From contig JALQBC010000016.1 in assembly GCA_023375675.1 (NCBI GenBank), positions 496,001-560,000 of the forward strand: a stretch of 64,000 nucleotides of DNA, given 5' to 3'. The position numbers and the translations under genes are program-made. Below are positions 40,570-52,196 of this stretch, in pieces. The stretch is from Cytospora piceicola. Its lineage: Eukaryota; Ascomycota; Sordariomycetes; Diaporthales; Cytosporaceae. Below the pieces are notes generated by a model that did not search any database, was not told where the DNA came from, and was given only the letters and a program-made list of their open reading frames with translations. The first letter of the stretch is position 1, and every line of letters starts with the position of its first letter.

Positions 40570-43167
40570 CTAAACGTTGGGGGAGAGCTGGTCGTATTTC
40601 ACACACCTCTCCACCTGAAATTGACATCAATATTAGCAGGCAGCTCCCTGAGTGAGAGAGGTGTGGGGCAACTTACATCTTCGAAACTTATCTGAAGGAA
40701 CCGTCTTGTCTCCAGTCCCACCCACAGCATGAGCATGCTAAAATCGCCCCCCTTGGCCATCTCCGTGCCCTGCTGGGCGCTCAGCTGGCGCAGGATGGGC
40801 AAGCTACTGCTCAACAGGTCCGTTTCTGGGTCCAGGTTCCGCCCAATGCCCTCGAGGAGCAGGATGCTGATAACAACGTTCACAAAGTCGCCCTCGAGCC
40901 GGACGTGGTGGCCCCGTACCATACTGAGCACTTCCTGCAAGATGTCGCCAATCTTCAGGTTGCCCAGCGCCAAGGTCCGACTCTTGACTGACAGCACCAA
41001 GTGTTGCATCCTGAGGGCAAACACCTCCTTGTCGATGACGGCATCTGGCTGGCGACACCGCTCACACATGAGATGCCCGGCCTTGTAGCCATCAAACTCG
41101 GCAACAGCCCGGAAGAGGTCGAGGAAGTTGGCCCGGTTGGTTTCGTTCAGCTCCGTGACCAATCCGGTGTCAATGAAGATCAACTGCGGTCGGTAACCCT
41201 CCCGGTCGATTTTGGCCAACTCGGCGTTCCAGGCCTCAGCGTTCTTTTGATGCCTAAAGGGGCGGAGCCTGTCGAGGACCTTCTCCGTGACATCGTTCTG
41301 TCCTGCCGCATGCTGTTCCTCGCCATCCTGGTGACGAAGATGTAGCTTTACAGGCAGGTTTGGGTGCTCGGACTCATAGAAGCGAACCATGATGTTGCCT
41401 GGATGTAAGTCGGCGTGGACAAAGTTATCCAGCAGCAGCATGCGCAGGAAGGCATCGAGTCCCTCTGAGGCAATGTCTTTTTGGAAAACACCGCCCCCGT
41501 TCTCCATGAAGTCAGCTAGAGGTACTCCATGGGCGAACTCCTCGACCAGGACGTTTCTTGTCGTGAATTCGGTGTAGGGAAAGGGAAACCAAGCAGTGGT
41601 ACGGTCCTTGAAGTTCTTCCGAAATATGGCCAGATTCGCAGCCTCGATGCGCATGTCGAGCTGCAGCTTCATCATCTCCCCAAACTGCGTCACCTCGTCG
41701 GGCAGAGAGAGCCATTCGATCGATGGTATGGCGTTCAGTACTGACGCAAAGAAGCCCATGATACGCAAGTCTCGCCGTACAGTACGCTCGACTCTGGGAT
41801 GCAGTACCTTCACGGCCACATAAGAGGACGGTACCCGCTTTGGAGACTTCTTCAGGACAGATCCCACATTCTTGGTCACATTCTGCCGGATACCTCGGGA
41901 CTTGACTTCGAGCAGGTCGGTATCTCCGGGCATAGCCAAGTCGGGCTTGAGCTTGGCCTTGTACACCTGAGCAATTGCTCCCACGCCGAGTGGCTTCTCC
42001 TCGAACTCGTCGAATATGTCATCGAATGCGCGGCCGCCGAAAGCTGCTTCGACTATGCGCTTCGTGGCGTGTATCGAGTGGGCAGGAGCGTCTGAGTGCA
42101 GTTTCGACATAATCTCGCACATCTCGGTTGGGAAAATATCGGATCGAGAAGCGGCCCATTGGCCCAACTATTGATATGTGTATTAGCGACTGATCGTTCT
42201 AGACTCTACCACGACAGACTGTCTCGACTTGCGCGCATGCCTCTTGACTACGCGTTATCTATCATCCAAGAGCATGGCAAGTCCGCCGATCGATTTCGAC
42301 AGCCTTCTCTGATGTAACCAGGTCTTCTTGGGCCATAGTCGCTCTCTCACGAGGCATATCGACGCCTCGACTGATTTGGAGAGTGGGTCACTCTGCCTTG
42401 GACCACATCTCGTATCCGTAGTAATGAAATCGGCTTTTACCATTGAGTCGATTCCCATCTGCCAAGCAACTACGAGAAGCACTTGCTTCCTGTTTTTTCT
42501 TCGCAATGGAGCCGTAGGGTGGCCTGCCTCTCAGATACACATTTCTGTGACTCGGACGTACCTTGATAAAAGCCGGTCCGGCCCATTCCATGCCCTTGAC
42601 GAGGAACCCATACCACCACAGTGTGCCAGACCTCTCATTGTCGCGGTCCTTTTGGCGTTTTCCAAGCCACATGACTGGCACGGCAAGGATGACAGGTACG
42701 AAGATGGCTGCAAGATGCAAGAAACGAAACCCGGTACAGAGCGGCTCCCAGATGTAAAAGTCGAGGAGGAAGATAATCTTGTGGCCCAGACGAGATAAGC
42801 CGCGGTCATTCTCGTCGACCTCCTTGGCAATCTCGGCGCGAGATATCTCCAACATGCGCTTCTCAGCAGTCTGCCCAGACCCCTCGTCCTTCTCTGAGAT
42901 CGCAACGAAGGCCGCTGTGCCCAGGGCTGCGCCGTTGGCGGCAGCCAGGAGCGGCGTTCTTCCTCGGAATGGCGGAATGTTCCATTGCCACTTCCGCTGG
43001 CTATGCGACTGCGTATTCGACTGCCATCTCGATTGGCTCCGCCGGCTGCTTGCCCGCCAGATCCGGAAGATGGTACTGTTTGTACTCGAAGAGCTCGGGG
43101 ATTGAAGAATGGATCCGCGAATTCGGAGACACGAGAATTGGCCTCGTGCCAAAGGGAGAGATCTCAT
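40570..43167 (-). CDS. ABC1/ADCK-family atypical kinase, MCP2/ADCK2-like, mitochondrial, 713 aa
   Basis: This is a member of the UbiB/ABC1 kinase family, linked in relatives to lipid and coenzyme Q homeostasis in mitochondria. Exons are 42562-43167, 40677-42167 and 40570-40614. The second intron (62 nt) has a perfect TGCTAAT branch site. The start at 43167 gives an Arg-rich presequence (MRSLPLARGQFSCLRIRG). A longer frame reaches an ATG at 43344. A membrane span (AAIFVPVILAVPVMWL) lies at about 155-170. Exon joining recreates the family signature GPAFIKLGQWAASR. Next come the Ala-rich loop GVGAIAQVYKAKL, the Lys of VAVKVLHPR, the catalytic HADLHPGN and the metal-binding IDTGLV. All are intact. 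The first intron is 394 nt, long for this window. Confidence 0.9.
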
Positions 43168-44533
43168 CTCGAAGAACAGCTTCTTATCGGAGAGGCCGGC
43201 ATAGCTAGATGTTTGGAAAAGGCTCCCTTTAAACCAAAGGAACTTGGAAACGGCTTCGACTGGAAAGTGTTGGCGCAACTTCCCTCGATGATGCTGTTGA
43301 GAGCCAATGACGTAGGCACCCCTGTCGAACAAATGCTTGGTCATAGCGTTCAGGAGGCTTATTGCTGGCTAAACCTCGGCAAATCGCAGGCATGTAAGTC
43401 AAACATGCCCCCTGAAAGCAATCACTTGGTGGTGATGGGAACAAGATGTGAGTTTACAGCAGCCCATCACATTAAACATAGGTCTTCTGGGACATTAAAT
43501 ACTGATGTATATAATGGACAGATCTGCCAGGTTATTTTTCATAGTATGGGGAACATTACTACTGGACGAGTGAATCCATTAGGTGCCTGTAGGCCCTCCT
43601 CCTGCCCAACGCCATCCATACTTGGCCAGGGCAGAGGACGCCTATAGCATTGGATCCCCAGGTTATGGCCTGGTGAAATGGGAGACATCGCCTGTCTCCA
43701 AATGCAGATGGGCTGGTTCGACGCAGATGGTAGGGAGGAGCTTGCAGTACATGACCTTCAGACGGAAATGTGTTGCCGCCAGGTCCTGCACACATCCAGG
43801 CTGCCGTCAATGACTGTAGCACTGTAGCTACAAGAAACATTTCCTGGATCTTCAGATGCCATCTTTACCCCGCCATACTTCGAATTCCAATCCATCTTTC
43901 GACCTTCTTGTCCTTCGATCTTTCCCCTTTCCCTGTTGATGAACTCAATGTAAGCCGACAACTCATCTCCAGTCCTGACAGAAACATATCTGGTGACCAA
44001 CACACCCATCTTCTGAGTCTCTTCATTATTTTCGCTTGCCAGAGCCGCTCCTGTTCACTCGTCGCGGCCTCCTAATCGGTCGACTGCATTTGTTGACACC
44101 ATCTTGCAGGCTCTTGCCACACTCTTGGCTTCGTCGCTTGAATCCTTCCAACTCCAAGTCCTTCATTCACAGACCACGAAGACAGATTCACATTCTTTGA
44201 GTACGAGGGAGCGACGCGCTCTCATCCAACAGCATCCCAGTCCATAGCCGACCAGATCACGACCATCAAGACGCGCCGCTGTTTCTGGTATCTCCCAGAT
44301 CGGAGCTCTTCCCATCGCAGTTGTTTCAAGCAAATAGTAAGTCTTCTTCCGTTCCTTCTAGACACCATCATAACCTCCTCCGATAGTAATACTAATGGCG
44401 GACAGCTAGCTGCAGGACACCTAGTCCAACTGTCTCCCAAATCGACCCTTCCTTTCCCGTCGCAGCATCCAACCCAAGACGCACAAGTGAGCTCTCTTCC
44501 ATTTGTCATTACAGATCCTGGCTTGAAGAGTTC
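43168..44533. other. divergent intergenic region
   Basis: About 1.4 kb. The 600 bp before 44534 are rich in CT tracts and contain GTAAGT and GTGAGC donor-like sites (about 44338, 44488), so a long 5' UTR with an intron is possible for the rightward gene. I see no coding gene. Confidence 0.45.
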
Positions 44534-45898
44534 ATGGCAATAATGCTGACGACCGATGTCGAGACCAAGATGACTTCCCACAATTTGACAAATGGGCAGC
44601 GTGAAGAGAACAGCCCATATGAAGTTTCTCCCCTGAGTTCCGACGGAGATTCTGCAAGCCTCCATGAGAGTGAGGTCTCTGGCCAGTTTGATCTGTCGCT
44701 TCCACCTGCTCAGCAGTACCGCCTTCAGCAGGACCGCCTTCAGCAGAACCATCATGTCCGCCAGCAGAACTACCGACACAATCAGCAGAACCAGGTTCAA
44801 CGGTTCTCTTCATTCTGGCCGCCTCCGCCTGTTGGACTGGACGATTTTAGCAACCCTCGGCTTCCGGTTCCCGTGCCACCAAACAATACCCCGATGGTGA
44901 CGCCCGAGAACTCTCTTGAAGATGTGAGCCTGAACGAGCGGAGCCAAGATGACAGCGAACACCAAGTCGACGAGCAATCGCGGCATATCATCCTGCACGA
45001 GGAGCCGCGGGGACGCTTGCGGGCACGCAATCCGCAGTTAGCTGACCTTACCCTTGCCCCTCCTGTGGTGCTGCGTCCCTCGTCATTCGAGATCATGGGT
45101 TGCTTCACCCCTGTCCATCTTGAGCACTCGGCCGGACCCAGTAATGGCTACGCGGGCCGTCATGGCACTTCACGACACCATGGTACCCAATACGGACTCA
45201 ACCGCAGCCTAACCCCATATCCAGCACGGGCACCTCCTGCCGCCATGATGTCCACAGGCATCAGACGCGTCCGGGTCATGCAGGACCCAGAGGCTGCTGC
45301 AGGTGGCCGCGCGGTGGGCGCCAACCGGCGTGGCACTCTGAGAGATTGGTCGCACAGTCGCCAGCTTTCGCCCGAGCGCTATAGCACAAAGAGACTGGTC
45401 GCCCTTATCGCTGCTGCTGGCTTCACCCTCGCCAGCTTCCTGTTCCTCGTCCAGGCCGTTGCGGTCATAACCGTCTTTCGCGCATCCGGCAAGCCTGTGA
45501 GCCACGGCTATATCGCCGAGTGTGTTCTCAGCGCCGTCTTTTTCTGCCCCAGCATCACTGGCCTGGTCTTCGTTCTCGCTGGCGGGAGCATTGACTTCCC
45601 GTACACTTTGCGGTCTCCATTTGCTCGTCGACCACCACCTCAGCCTAAGGAGCTTGAGTTGGGCAGCATCAGACGACCAGAGTCTGCCATGAACCAAGGT
45701 GCCGAGCGCAACGGCGAAGTACAGCACCAGGTCGGCATCCAGCAGGCCGTGCCCGGGCCCGTCCGAGGTCCTGCCGAGTCCAGAGAGCGGCTCCTACGAG
45801 CTGCGGCTTCCGGTGCCACTGTGGCGCCGTCGACTACCCAGACAAGCATCGTGACTGAGTTATGCAATGCTGTCTCTGCGGCTGACAGTCAGCCATAG
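44534..45898 (+). CDS. two-span membrane protein of unknown function, 454 aa
   Basis: This is a single-exon gene; later Met codons at residues 4 and 13 could also start it. Residues 1 to about 280 are hydrophilic and disordered, with Gln-rich stretches (RLQQDRLQQN, RQQNYRHNQQNQ) and Pro-rich stretches. Two hydrophobic spans follow: about 287-315 (LVALIAAAGFTLASFLFLVQ) and about 326-352 (AECVLSAVFFCPSITGLVFVL). A short loop separates them and a basic Arg/Pro motif (RSPFARRPPPQ) comes after. The tail is hydrophilic. There is no signal peptide. The two-span hairpin with a long cytosolic N-terminus suits an ER or plasma-membrane protein, but the family is not recognised. Confidence 0.8.
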   Translation: MAIMLTTDVETKMTSHNLTNGQREENSPYEVSPLSSDGDSASLHESEVSGQFDLSLPPAQQYRLQQDRLQQNHHVRQQNYRHNQQNQVQRFSSFWPPPPVGLDDFSNPRLPVPVPPNNTPMVTPENSLEDVSLNERSQDDSEHQVDEQSRHIILHEEPRGRLRARNPQLADLTLAPPVVLRPSSFEIMGCFTPVHLEHSAGPSNGYAGRHGTSRHHGTQYGLNRSLTPYPARAPPAAMMSTGIRRVRVMQDPEAAAGGRAVGANRRGTLRDWSHSRQLSPERYSTKRLVALIAAAGFTLASFLFLVQAVAVITVFRASGKPVSHGYIAECVLSAVFFCPSITGLVFVLAGGSIDFPYTLRSPFARRPPPQPKELELGSIRRPESAMNQGAERNGEVQHQVGIQQAVPGPVRGPAESRERLLRAAASGATVAPSTTQTSIVTELCNAVSAADSQP

Positions 45899-46182
45899 AT
45901 TGCATTGTGGGATAGCCCGTAAGAGGGTGATTGGCTTTGGAGAGGGGATCTACCATGATTAGGATTTGTAGGATAATGTACTTCATGACAATGGACCTTG
46001 GGGTAGTCCACCACGATTTTTGAAGGTGATGAAGGTTAGAAAGGATATTAATGGCATGTAGTGGATTCTGCCACCACCATATTGTAGTAAATCACACAAA
46101 GGAACTCAGGCAGATGATTGAATGGGATGATTTAGCATTGAACAGGGGCGGGGGGCTGAGAATACCTAGCTCTTGTGATACT

Positions 46183-47952
46183 TCAAATAGCCCTGTCTGC
46201 CCTGGCTCTGTTCTCACGGTACCTCTTCTCCTTGGCAGCCATCTTCCTCCTCGTCTTCCATGATCGGTTAAGGTCCCCACGGTGCTCCCAGAACCACTTC
46301 TGGAAATCTGTGTTGGGGTTGGTAGAACCTTCCCCTGCCTCATCACCACTTCCATCCTCCTTGCTGCTGCCAAACCCACCCTCCCCTTCTTCCTCCACAT
46401 CGCTCGGTCTATCCCTGTCACCTCCCATGGGCCAAATACGTGAGAATCGGCTGGGGTGTGCGGTATCCGGGGTGGGAGCAGCACTTCGAAGACCTCTGGA
46501 TTCGAAGTCCTGCTTTGAGTAAGGGGTCATTGGAATTTGGATGCCCTGAGAATGATCAACCGGGCTGATCTCAGCATCCTCATTCATTACCAAATCCACT
46601 CCATTGACTTCCTCTTCTTCCTCCTCTTCAATATCACCACCTCCAAAGAAGCTGAAAGGCTCAGCATCAGCAGTCTTTGCACTCGCCTCAGCCTCCTCTT
46701 GTTTCTGCTTTTTGTACAAGGCTTCGAGCGGATGCACCTTTGCTGGGGATGAGACTGTGGGCGGTATCCTGATCGTCAGGCTTTTGGCTGAGCTCGAGGA
46801 TATTGGCACTGGTGAGGCGGACTCGGGCTGGATATCTGAGCCAGCGCTGGCGGACGCGGTTTGCAGGTGAAGGTCATGCTCTGTTGCAGTAGTAGATGGC
46901 TCTTTCGAAGTTGCCTCAGCCTTTGACTGCTCGTCCTCATCCTCGTCCTCAGAATCCTCCTCCTCCTCGTCCGAACTGCCACTGCTGCTGGTAGTGTCGT
47001 CTTCTACCACAGCAGCCACCTTCTTCTTCTTCTTCTCCACGTGCCCCTTGGGGAAAGTCAGAGGTCTTGAGCTTTTCACCTCCTGCACGACTTCCCCCTT
47101 GTCGTCGACCCAGCCCTTGCCCTCCACGAAATCAGATGGCGCGTCAGGTGTGGAGGTGGTGGTGGATGCCTTGAAGAATGTGGGGAACTTGAGGTTGTTC
47201 TCAAACTCGTGGACAACGACCTGGTGCTTGTGCTTCCTGGACTTCTTCTTCTTCTCAGTTCCATCATCATCATCACCACCATCGACCTTGGCTTCGCCTT
47301 CAACAATGGCCCTCTTGTTGGGAGGAAGCGTGGTCTTGACCAAGCATTCTGGCCCCTCGGTGTACTCGGACTCGGGATCCCTCTTCTTCTTGGTCTTTTC
47401 CTTCTTGTCTTTGCTCGACTTCTTCTCCTTCTTCTCCCTTTCCCTCTCCTTCCTCTTCTTGAGTTTTGCCTCGTCGGGGGTCAGCGTCCAGCCCCGCTTG
47501 ACCTTGCGGCCCTCTTCCAATTCAACACCAGCAATCTCGTTGGGGTCGCGTTTCCGCTTCCGGTCCTTTTTGCTGAGCTTGGACTTCTTGGACTTGCGCT
47601 CTACTTCCGAGCCGGCGGCGGCGACATCGGCGACCGCATCTTCAGAAGGCTTCGGCATGTCGACGGGCCGGGCGGGTTCTATTCGGATCTTGTTGCCTTT
47701 CAGGACGGCTCCGTTAAGCTTCTTCTTGATCTTCTCGGCGGCGGCGGTTGGTATCTCGACAAAGCCGTATGGCTTGTCAGGGAAGGTCTGGATGGTATGG
47801 AAGGAGATGTCGCGGGCCTTGGAGAGGACGGCTTCTGGTACGATGACTTTCAGGAGCTGGGCGTCCAACGGGGATATGTGGAGGCGGGTGTATTCTTCTC
47901 CAGCCTGTGCTGTATCTGGCTGTGTTATATTGGAGCCCGACTTGTTCGTCAT
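46183..47952 (-). CDS. RRM-containing, Lys-rich nucleolar-type protein, 589 aa
   Basis: This single-exon gene starts at the ATG at 47952. Residues about 20-97 form an RNA-recognition-like domain (TRLHISPL, DISFHTIQTFPDKPYGFVEIP, LKGNKIRIEPA). A long Lys/Glu region with many KKSK, KKDRKRKRD and KKEKKSSKDKK runs gives nuclear/nucleolar localisation signals. Acidic Ser/Glu tracts follow (SSGSSDEEEEDSEDEDEDE). The C-terminus, FQKWFWEHRGDLNRSWK and RRKMAAKEKRYRENR, is a conserved basic helix. The layout resembles fungal Nop8-like ribosome-biogenesis proteins; I infer this from architecture, not from a full alignment. The spacer of 284 bp to the membrane-protein gene is convergent. Confidence 0.8.
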   Translation of the reverse strand: MTNKSGSNITQPDTAQAGEEYTRLHISPLDAQLLKVIVPEAVLSKARDISFHTIQTFPDKPYGFVEIPTAAAEKIKKKLNGAVLKGNKIRIEPARPVDMPKPSEDAVADVAAAGSEVERKSKKSKLSKKDRKRKRDPNEIAGVELEEGRKVKRGWTLTPDEAKLKKRKEREREKKEKKSSKDKKEKTKKKRDPESEYTEGPECLVKTTLPPNKRAIVEGEAKVDGGDDDDGTEKKKKSRKHKHQVVVHEFENNLKFPTFFKASTTTSTPDAPSDFVEGKGWVDDKGEVVQEVKSSRPLTFPKGHVEKKKKKVAAVVEDDTTSSSGSSDEEEEDSEDEDEDEQSKAEATSKEPSTTATEHDLHLQTASASAGSDIQPESASPVPISSSSAKSLTIRIPPTVSSPAKVHPLEALYKKQKQEEAEASAKTADAEPFSFFGGGDIEEEEEEEVNGVDLVMNEDAEISPVDHSQGIQIPMTPYSKQDFESRGLRSAAPTPDTAHPSRFSRIWPMGGDRDRPSDVEEEGEGGFGSSKEDGSGDEAGEGSTNPNTDFQKWFWEHRGDLNRSWKTRRKMAAKEKRYRENRARADRAI

Positions 47953-48912
47953 AGCTTCATATTACTTCCCGGGCAATGGTAGACAGTAAATATAAAGAAT
48001 GGCCCTCGACTTGAAGGCTGAAATAATATCGACTGCAAAATTCAGCCGCTACAAAGTTATTGTCCAGGGTTTGGCGCCGATAACGATAAGCGAGTGGCTC
48101 TGTCCAGGATGCTTCAGAACCCTGAACCCTGGTACTATTGACCCGCAGCGTTATTGACTACCGGTCAACCGTTACGGGCTTGGCCTAGAACGGACCCTGA
48201 TATTCAGACAAGAACTCATCGTTGCCCTTATGCTCTTGAGCATAGAAATCTCCCACAGTAAGGCCCAAGGAACCTATTCAGATCCACGCCGAGAGTATGG
48301 ACATAGACTCGATATCCGTCAGCCACCAAGACCCATACAGGTACCCATCCCGGGGTTGGGGGCGGCAACCTATGTATTTGATGATGGCCTCAACATACGG
48401 ACAGTGCATACCTAGAATATAGAGAACACATACTTGCTTGGTTGCTGCTTTCCATGCCTCGGCCTTATCTGCCCCGGAATCCCCAGGTTTTCAATGCTGT
48501 TCTTCTGCACGCTGTAGGGCGAACGTGGATACCTAGGTAGTTGTCCGTGCCTCTTCCTCTGTAGCCACCCTCTCTATACTTATTGTCCGTTCCTCCCAGT
48601 CTCTCGCTATCCTTTTTCTCCCTCAGTGCCCTTGTTGATCTTCTTTTTGCATTCTCCTTCCTCAGGAACGATAACAGCCATGTCACGGGGATGGTTGGCC
48701 TCGCGCCTTCCGATTTAGCCGCTGCCGTGCTATCGTGAAGTCTGTCAACAACCCAATTTCTGTGATAGTTCAAAGGCAACATCCTTCCATCCTTTCTATC
48801 CTTTCTAAAAGAACCAAAAAGACTACTACAACTCTTCTTCCTAGACTCCTTCCCTGGAGGTACTTCCCTTTTGCCCCTACAATAGTACCTAGGTGTTTTT
48901 GACGACATACTT
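47953..48912. other. divergent promoter region
   Basis: This 960-bp spacer holds TACCTAGGTA-type sites at 48529-48540 and 48885-48895, the latter about 20 bp before the rightward ATG. I see no gene. Confidence 0.45.
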
Positions 48913-50099
48913 ATGTGCCTTGGGACGGACCAGATGCCACGCTACCAAGAGAATCTCGCTGTTTTTCGCAAAGATGAAGTGGACAGCATGTTATCTGGAG
49001 TCAAGGACTACTTACAGGAAGCAACCGGAGCAACTACTAAGTCGCGAGACGATGACCACCCTCTCAGAGACGGAGTGTACACAGTCAACGAAAGCGACGT
49101 GCAAGGACTCGTCTACCACATTCTCGATCTGGCTGATCAAGTTTGGAAGAAGAGAAGGCCCCAAGACACCACTAACACCGCTACCGAGACCGTACAATTG
49201 TTCTCCCCAGCTCCCAGGTCAATGTGTCCTGTTGCCTCCACGACAGTGGATCCCGTGACAACGATTACCACCTCCGAGGCATCCTTCACGCCGGCCGTTG
49301 GTACGGACGACGGAGGGCGACAGGGAGCGCAGGCCGCCACCACAACTACGGTGATCTCACGGGACAACGTCACAGAGATCACCTGGCTCCATCCCAGTGG
49401 TTCAGCCCCCGCCGTAGACGCCGAAGTCGAATCCATCCCTGATTGTCCTTCTCCAGGAACGCCCAGATCCACGGACCAGTCCAAGAAGGCCAAAATGATA
49501 TGCACGTTAGATTATCCAGCACAAACCTATCCTGTCAGACGCTCATCAGTAGACAGTCGGTACAGCATTACCGTAAACCATGGGCCCGGGTCTTCGATCG
49601 GGAACAACACTCGAAAGAGAAGACAAAGTTCAATGGTCGTTTTCACGGGCGGGGATGAGCTGGACCCCGAGGGAGGCTCGCAATCAGCAGAAGTGTCAGA
49701 TGAGCCAACGACCGTCTTCGGAAAGATCCGCAAGAAGAGCGTTCAATTCGGCCAGACCATGGGCTCTTTCATGAATGGTGCTTACCAGAACGCAGATCAC
49801 AAGCCACGCCGCGATTCCAGTGAGTTTTCGTTTGGACTTACAAGGTTCGGCTCCATGCTAATCGTATGCGAAAAGGTGTTGTACGCATGAGAGGCATCCT
49901 CGACAGAATCCAGCCTTCCAGGCCCAGACCAGAAGAAGACCTCAATATATACACGGCCTTCACGGGTGCGCGACCCATCACACCCATAGACCAGTACAAT
50001 GCTCGTACGAGAAGACCTGGGCCTCCAAGTGATTCTTACTCGGAGGATGGACGGCGATACAGATGTGTACAGCACGAAATAGGCACAGTATCGGGATAA
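48913..50099 (+). CDS. unknown Ser/Thr-rich protein, 376 aa
   Basis: Exons are 48913-49819 and 49876-50099. The 56-nt intron (GTGAGT, branch GCTAATC) preserves frame. The start is at 48913, with MPRYQENL at 48934 as an alternative. The N-terminal 70 residues look helical (FRKDEVDSMLSGVKDYLQE, ESDVQGLVYHILDLADQVWKK). Residues about 90-200 are Thr/Ser/Pro-rich and disordered. A basic region (SIGNNTRKRRQSS) and KIRKKSVQFGQTMGSFMNGAY follow. No signal peptide, membrane span or catalytic motif is seen, and the family is not recognised. Base use is similar to neighbours. Confidence 0.75.
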
Positions 50100-50619
50100 C
50101 GGCTAGATTTCGACACAGTCAAAGGGCACTTTTCTAAGCACCGGTACTGTAGCTGCCAGCTCTTTGACGATGGGGCGGGCGGTCTGGTCTTACCGGGAGT
50201 TTCCCCGTGAAGTCTTGGATCATTTCCTGTACATGTGGAAATGCACTGGACTCATTTCTGACCTACATGGGTTCTGACCACTGACACAAAGTTGCATCTG
50301 ATCACCTTCGTGACAAGGTGTTCAAGAATGTGGGCTGCTTATGATACGGAGCCTACGCCCTGATAATGGATCATGTACGTACATTACAATGTCATCGTTG
50401 TATCGTGAAACTGTAAAAGAAGAGTGGAGTACTTTGGGCTGTGAAAAGGACAGGCGCCACTCGCACTAGGGAAAGAATTGCAACCATCCAGTATTTCCAA
50501 TTCCGAACGCCAGCCGAAACCCAGGCTTGAGGTATGCAAATCGAAACACTCGAACAAGGAACTTCGCCCATCCTACGCTGAATCTCGTCTCTTATTCATG
50601 GCTCGAAAGCAACGGGCAC
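50100..50619. other. convergent 3' spacer
   Basis: These 520 bp separate convergent genes. I see no gene and no repeat. Confidence 0.45.
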
Positions 50620-51756
50620 TTATCGCTTGGTCAACTGGTCCGCCTCGCGAACTTCAGCCCCTGAAGCCTTCCACCATACGTCGCCGCCCCACCTCATTAG
50701 CCGCTCAACGGCACCACTGGGGGTCATTGCAGGGCGGACGTCGAGATAGAAGACGGGCTCGCCCGTTGGCTCTGGAGGGCCGGTGTAGTAGTCGATGACA
50801 TAGCGAACTTGCTTCTCCTGACCGTTGATGTTGCGAGCAACATACCAATCGTGGCGATCGAACGGAGGCTCGGTGCTGTCGACTTGTTAGCCATTGCGCT
50901 CAAAACCCACCACTGTCCCCGGGAATCTCCATATCCTGTACTTACGCAAACTTGCTAGGGTATATCCATCCCATGACCTGGAACATGGCTGCCTTGGGTG
51001 TCATGTCCTTGGGGCGGCCCTGGAAGCGAAGCAGGGTGGGGTTTATCTCCGGGGTGTTGGTCTTCCAGTCGATCAGCCGTTGTGTCTCCGGGGCGTTCTC
51101 CTCGCCTCGCCTGCAGATCTCCCAGGCCCGCGAGAGGCCGCCGCCGAAGCGCCTCTCCCAGTCGACGACCTCGGCCCAGGCGCCCTCGTTCAGGAAGTTG
51201 TGGACGGCGACCATGCTCTCGACGGCGGTGATGTCCGTGTCCGTGTAGCCCTTTCGAAGCAGGGCGTTGTACATCTGCTGCGGGGAAGGGTACTCCCAGT
51301 TCCCGTCGCCGTCGCCCTTTGGTATGGAGCTGGGGTCTCGGTCGGTGGGTAGTGCCTGCTCCTGGTTCGGAGCGGGGGCCTGGGAGAGGTTGTGGAACAT
51401 GTAGTTGAGGGGGTTGAGTTTGGAGAGCAGCGAGGGCTCGTTGGCGGAGTCGGGCTGTTGTCTCTGGTCGTGTGGCACTGGGCATGAGGACGGTGGGGGG
51501 GCGGCGGCAGCAGGACGTGGAGTGGGAGCCGCTGAGCCTAGGACATCGACTGTCTGCTTGTGCATGGGACAACTTGGCTGGACTGTTTGTTAGCCTCTAT
51601 CATCCGTGAGAAAAGGAATAGAAGGGGACTTGCAGGTGGTGCCGCATCTCCGCGTTGCTGGTGTGGTACTGGGCAGCCGGAGGGTTTTGTTTGCGCGGCG
51701 GCGAACGACTGGACTTGCGACGAAGTCGGCGTACCATCAGCCCAAAACCAACCCAT
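50620..51756 (-). CDS. holocytochrome c-type synthase (cytochrome c/c1 heme lyase), 336 aa
   Basis: This enzyme covalently attaches heme to apocytochrome c or c1 in the mitochondrial intermembrane space. Exons are 51634-51756, 50946-51577 and 50620-50875. The first intron is of the GC-AG class (donor GCAAGT, CTAAC branch); the second is GT-AG, 70 nt. The N-terminus MGWFWADGT is typical of fungal heme lyases. Three Cys-Pro heme-regulatory motifs are present: GCPVPH, SCPMHK and SCPVPH. The conserved core follows: [48 protein letters not shown] and the C-terminal [19 protein letters not shown]. Length matches the family (about 340 aa). I cannot decide between the c-specific (CYC3) and c1-specific (CYT2) member from sequence alone. 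Confidence 0.93.
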
Positions 51757-52196
51757 GTTGTTTAATTTGTTTAGGGTATTAATGAAGAAATTAAAACAAG
51801 AAAAAAGGTAGGGTGTCGAAGAAGAGAATCTGGAGGGTATTTGTCAACGATGCTATGCGGGTTCGAATTATCTGGTTGGTAAAAGATTGATCGAGACTGG
51901 AGGAAAAGCGTCAAGCCGAGATCGAAAGCGAAGTTGAAAATCGTCATGGTCCAGGGCCTCGGCTTCTGAAATTTTAGTGGAGTCGGCATCCTCGGGAGAA
52001 TGCGGCTCGGCGGCAGGTCTTAGTCAGCCTGCTATCCTGAAGCGTTGTCGAGGTACCAGCATCCATGGATGTTTTATCAGTCTGTCAACCTTGGAATGTA
52101 TTGAAGTGCCTGAGATTGAATTGTGGATTCCAAGGTTGTAAATCTATGTAAACTTGATTACTTCTCTCGAAGACTCGACACACCCCAGACCGGGTC
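51757..52196. other. intergenic region, no gene seen
   Basis: This 440-bp spacer lies between the heme lyase start and the TIM-barrel gene's stop. I see nothing beyond a short AT-rich stretch. Confidence 0.4.

Noticed and set aside
46994..47989. 331-codon frame antisense to the RRM gene
   Set aside because: Its Ser/Phe/Leu runs are the complement of Lys/Glu codons of the real gene.
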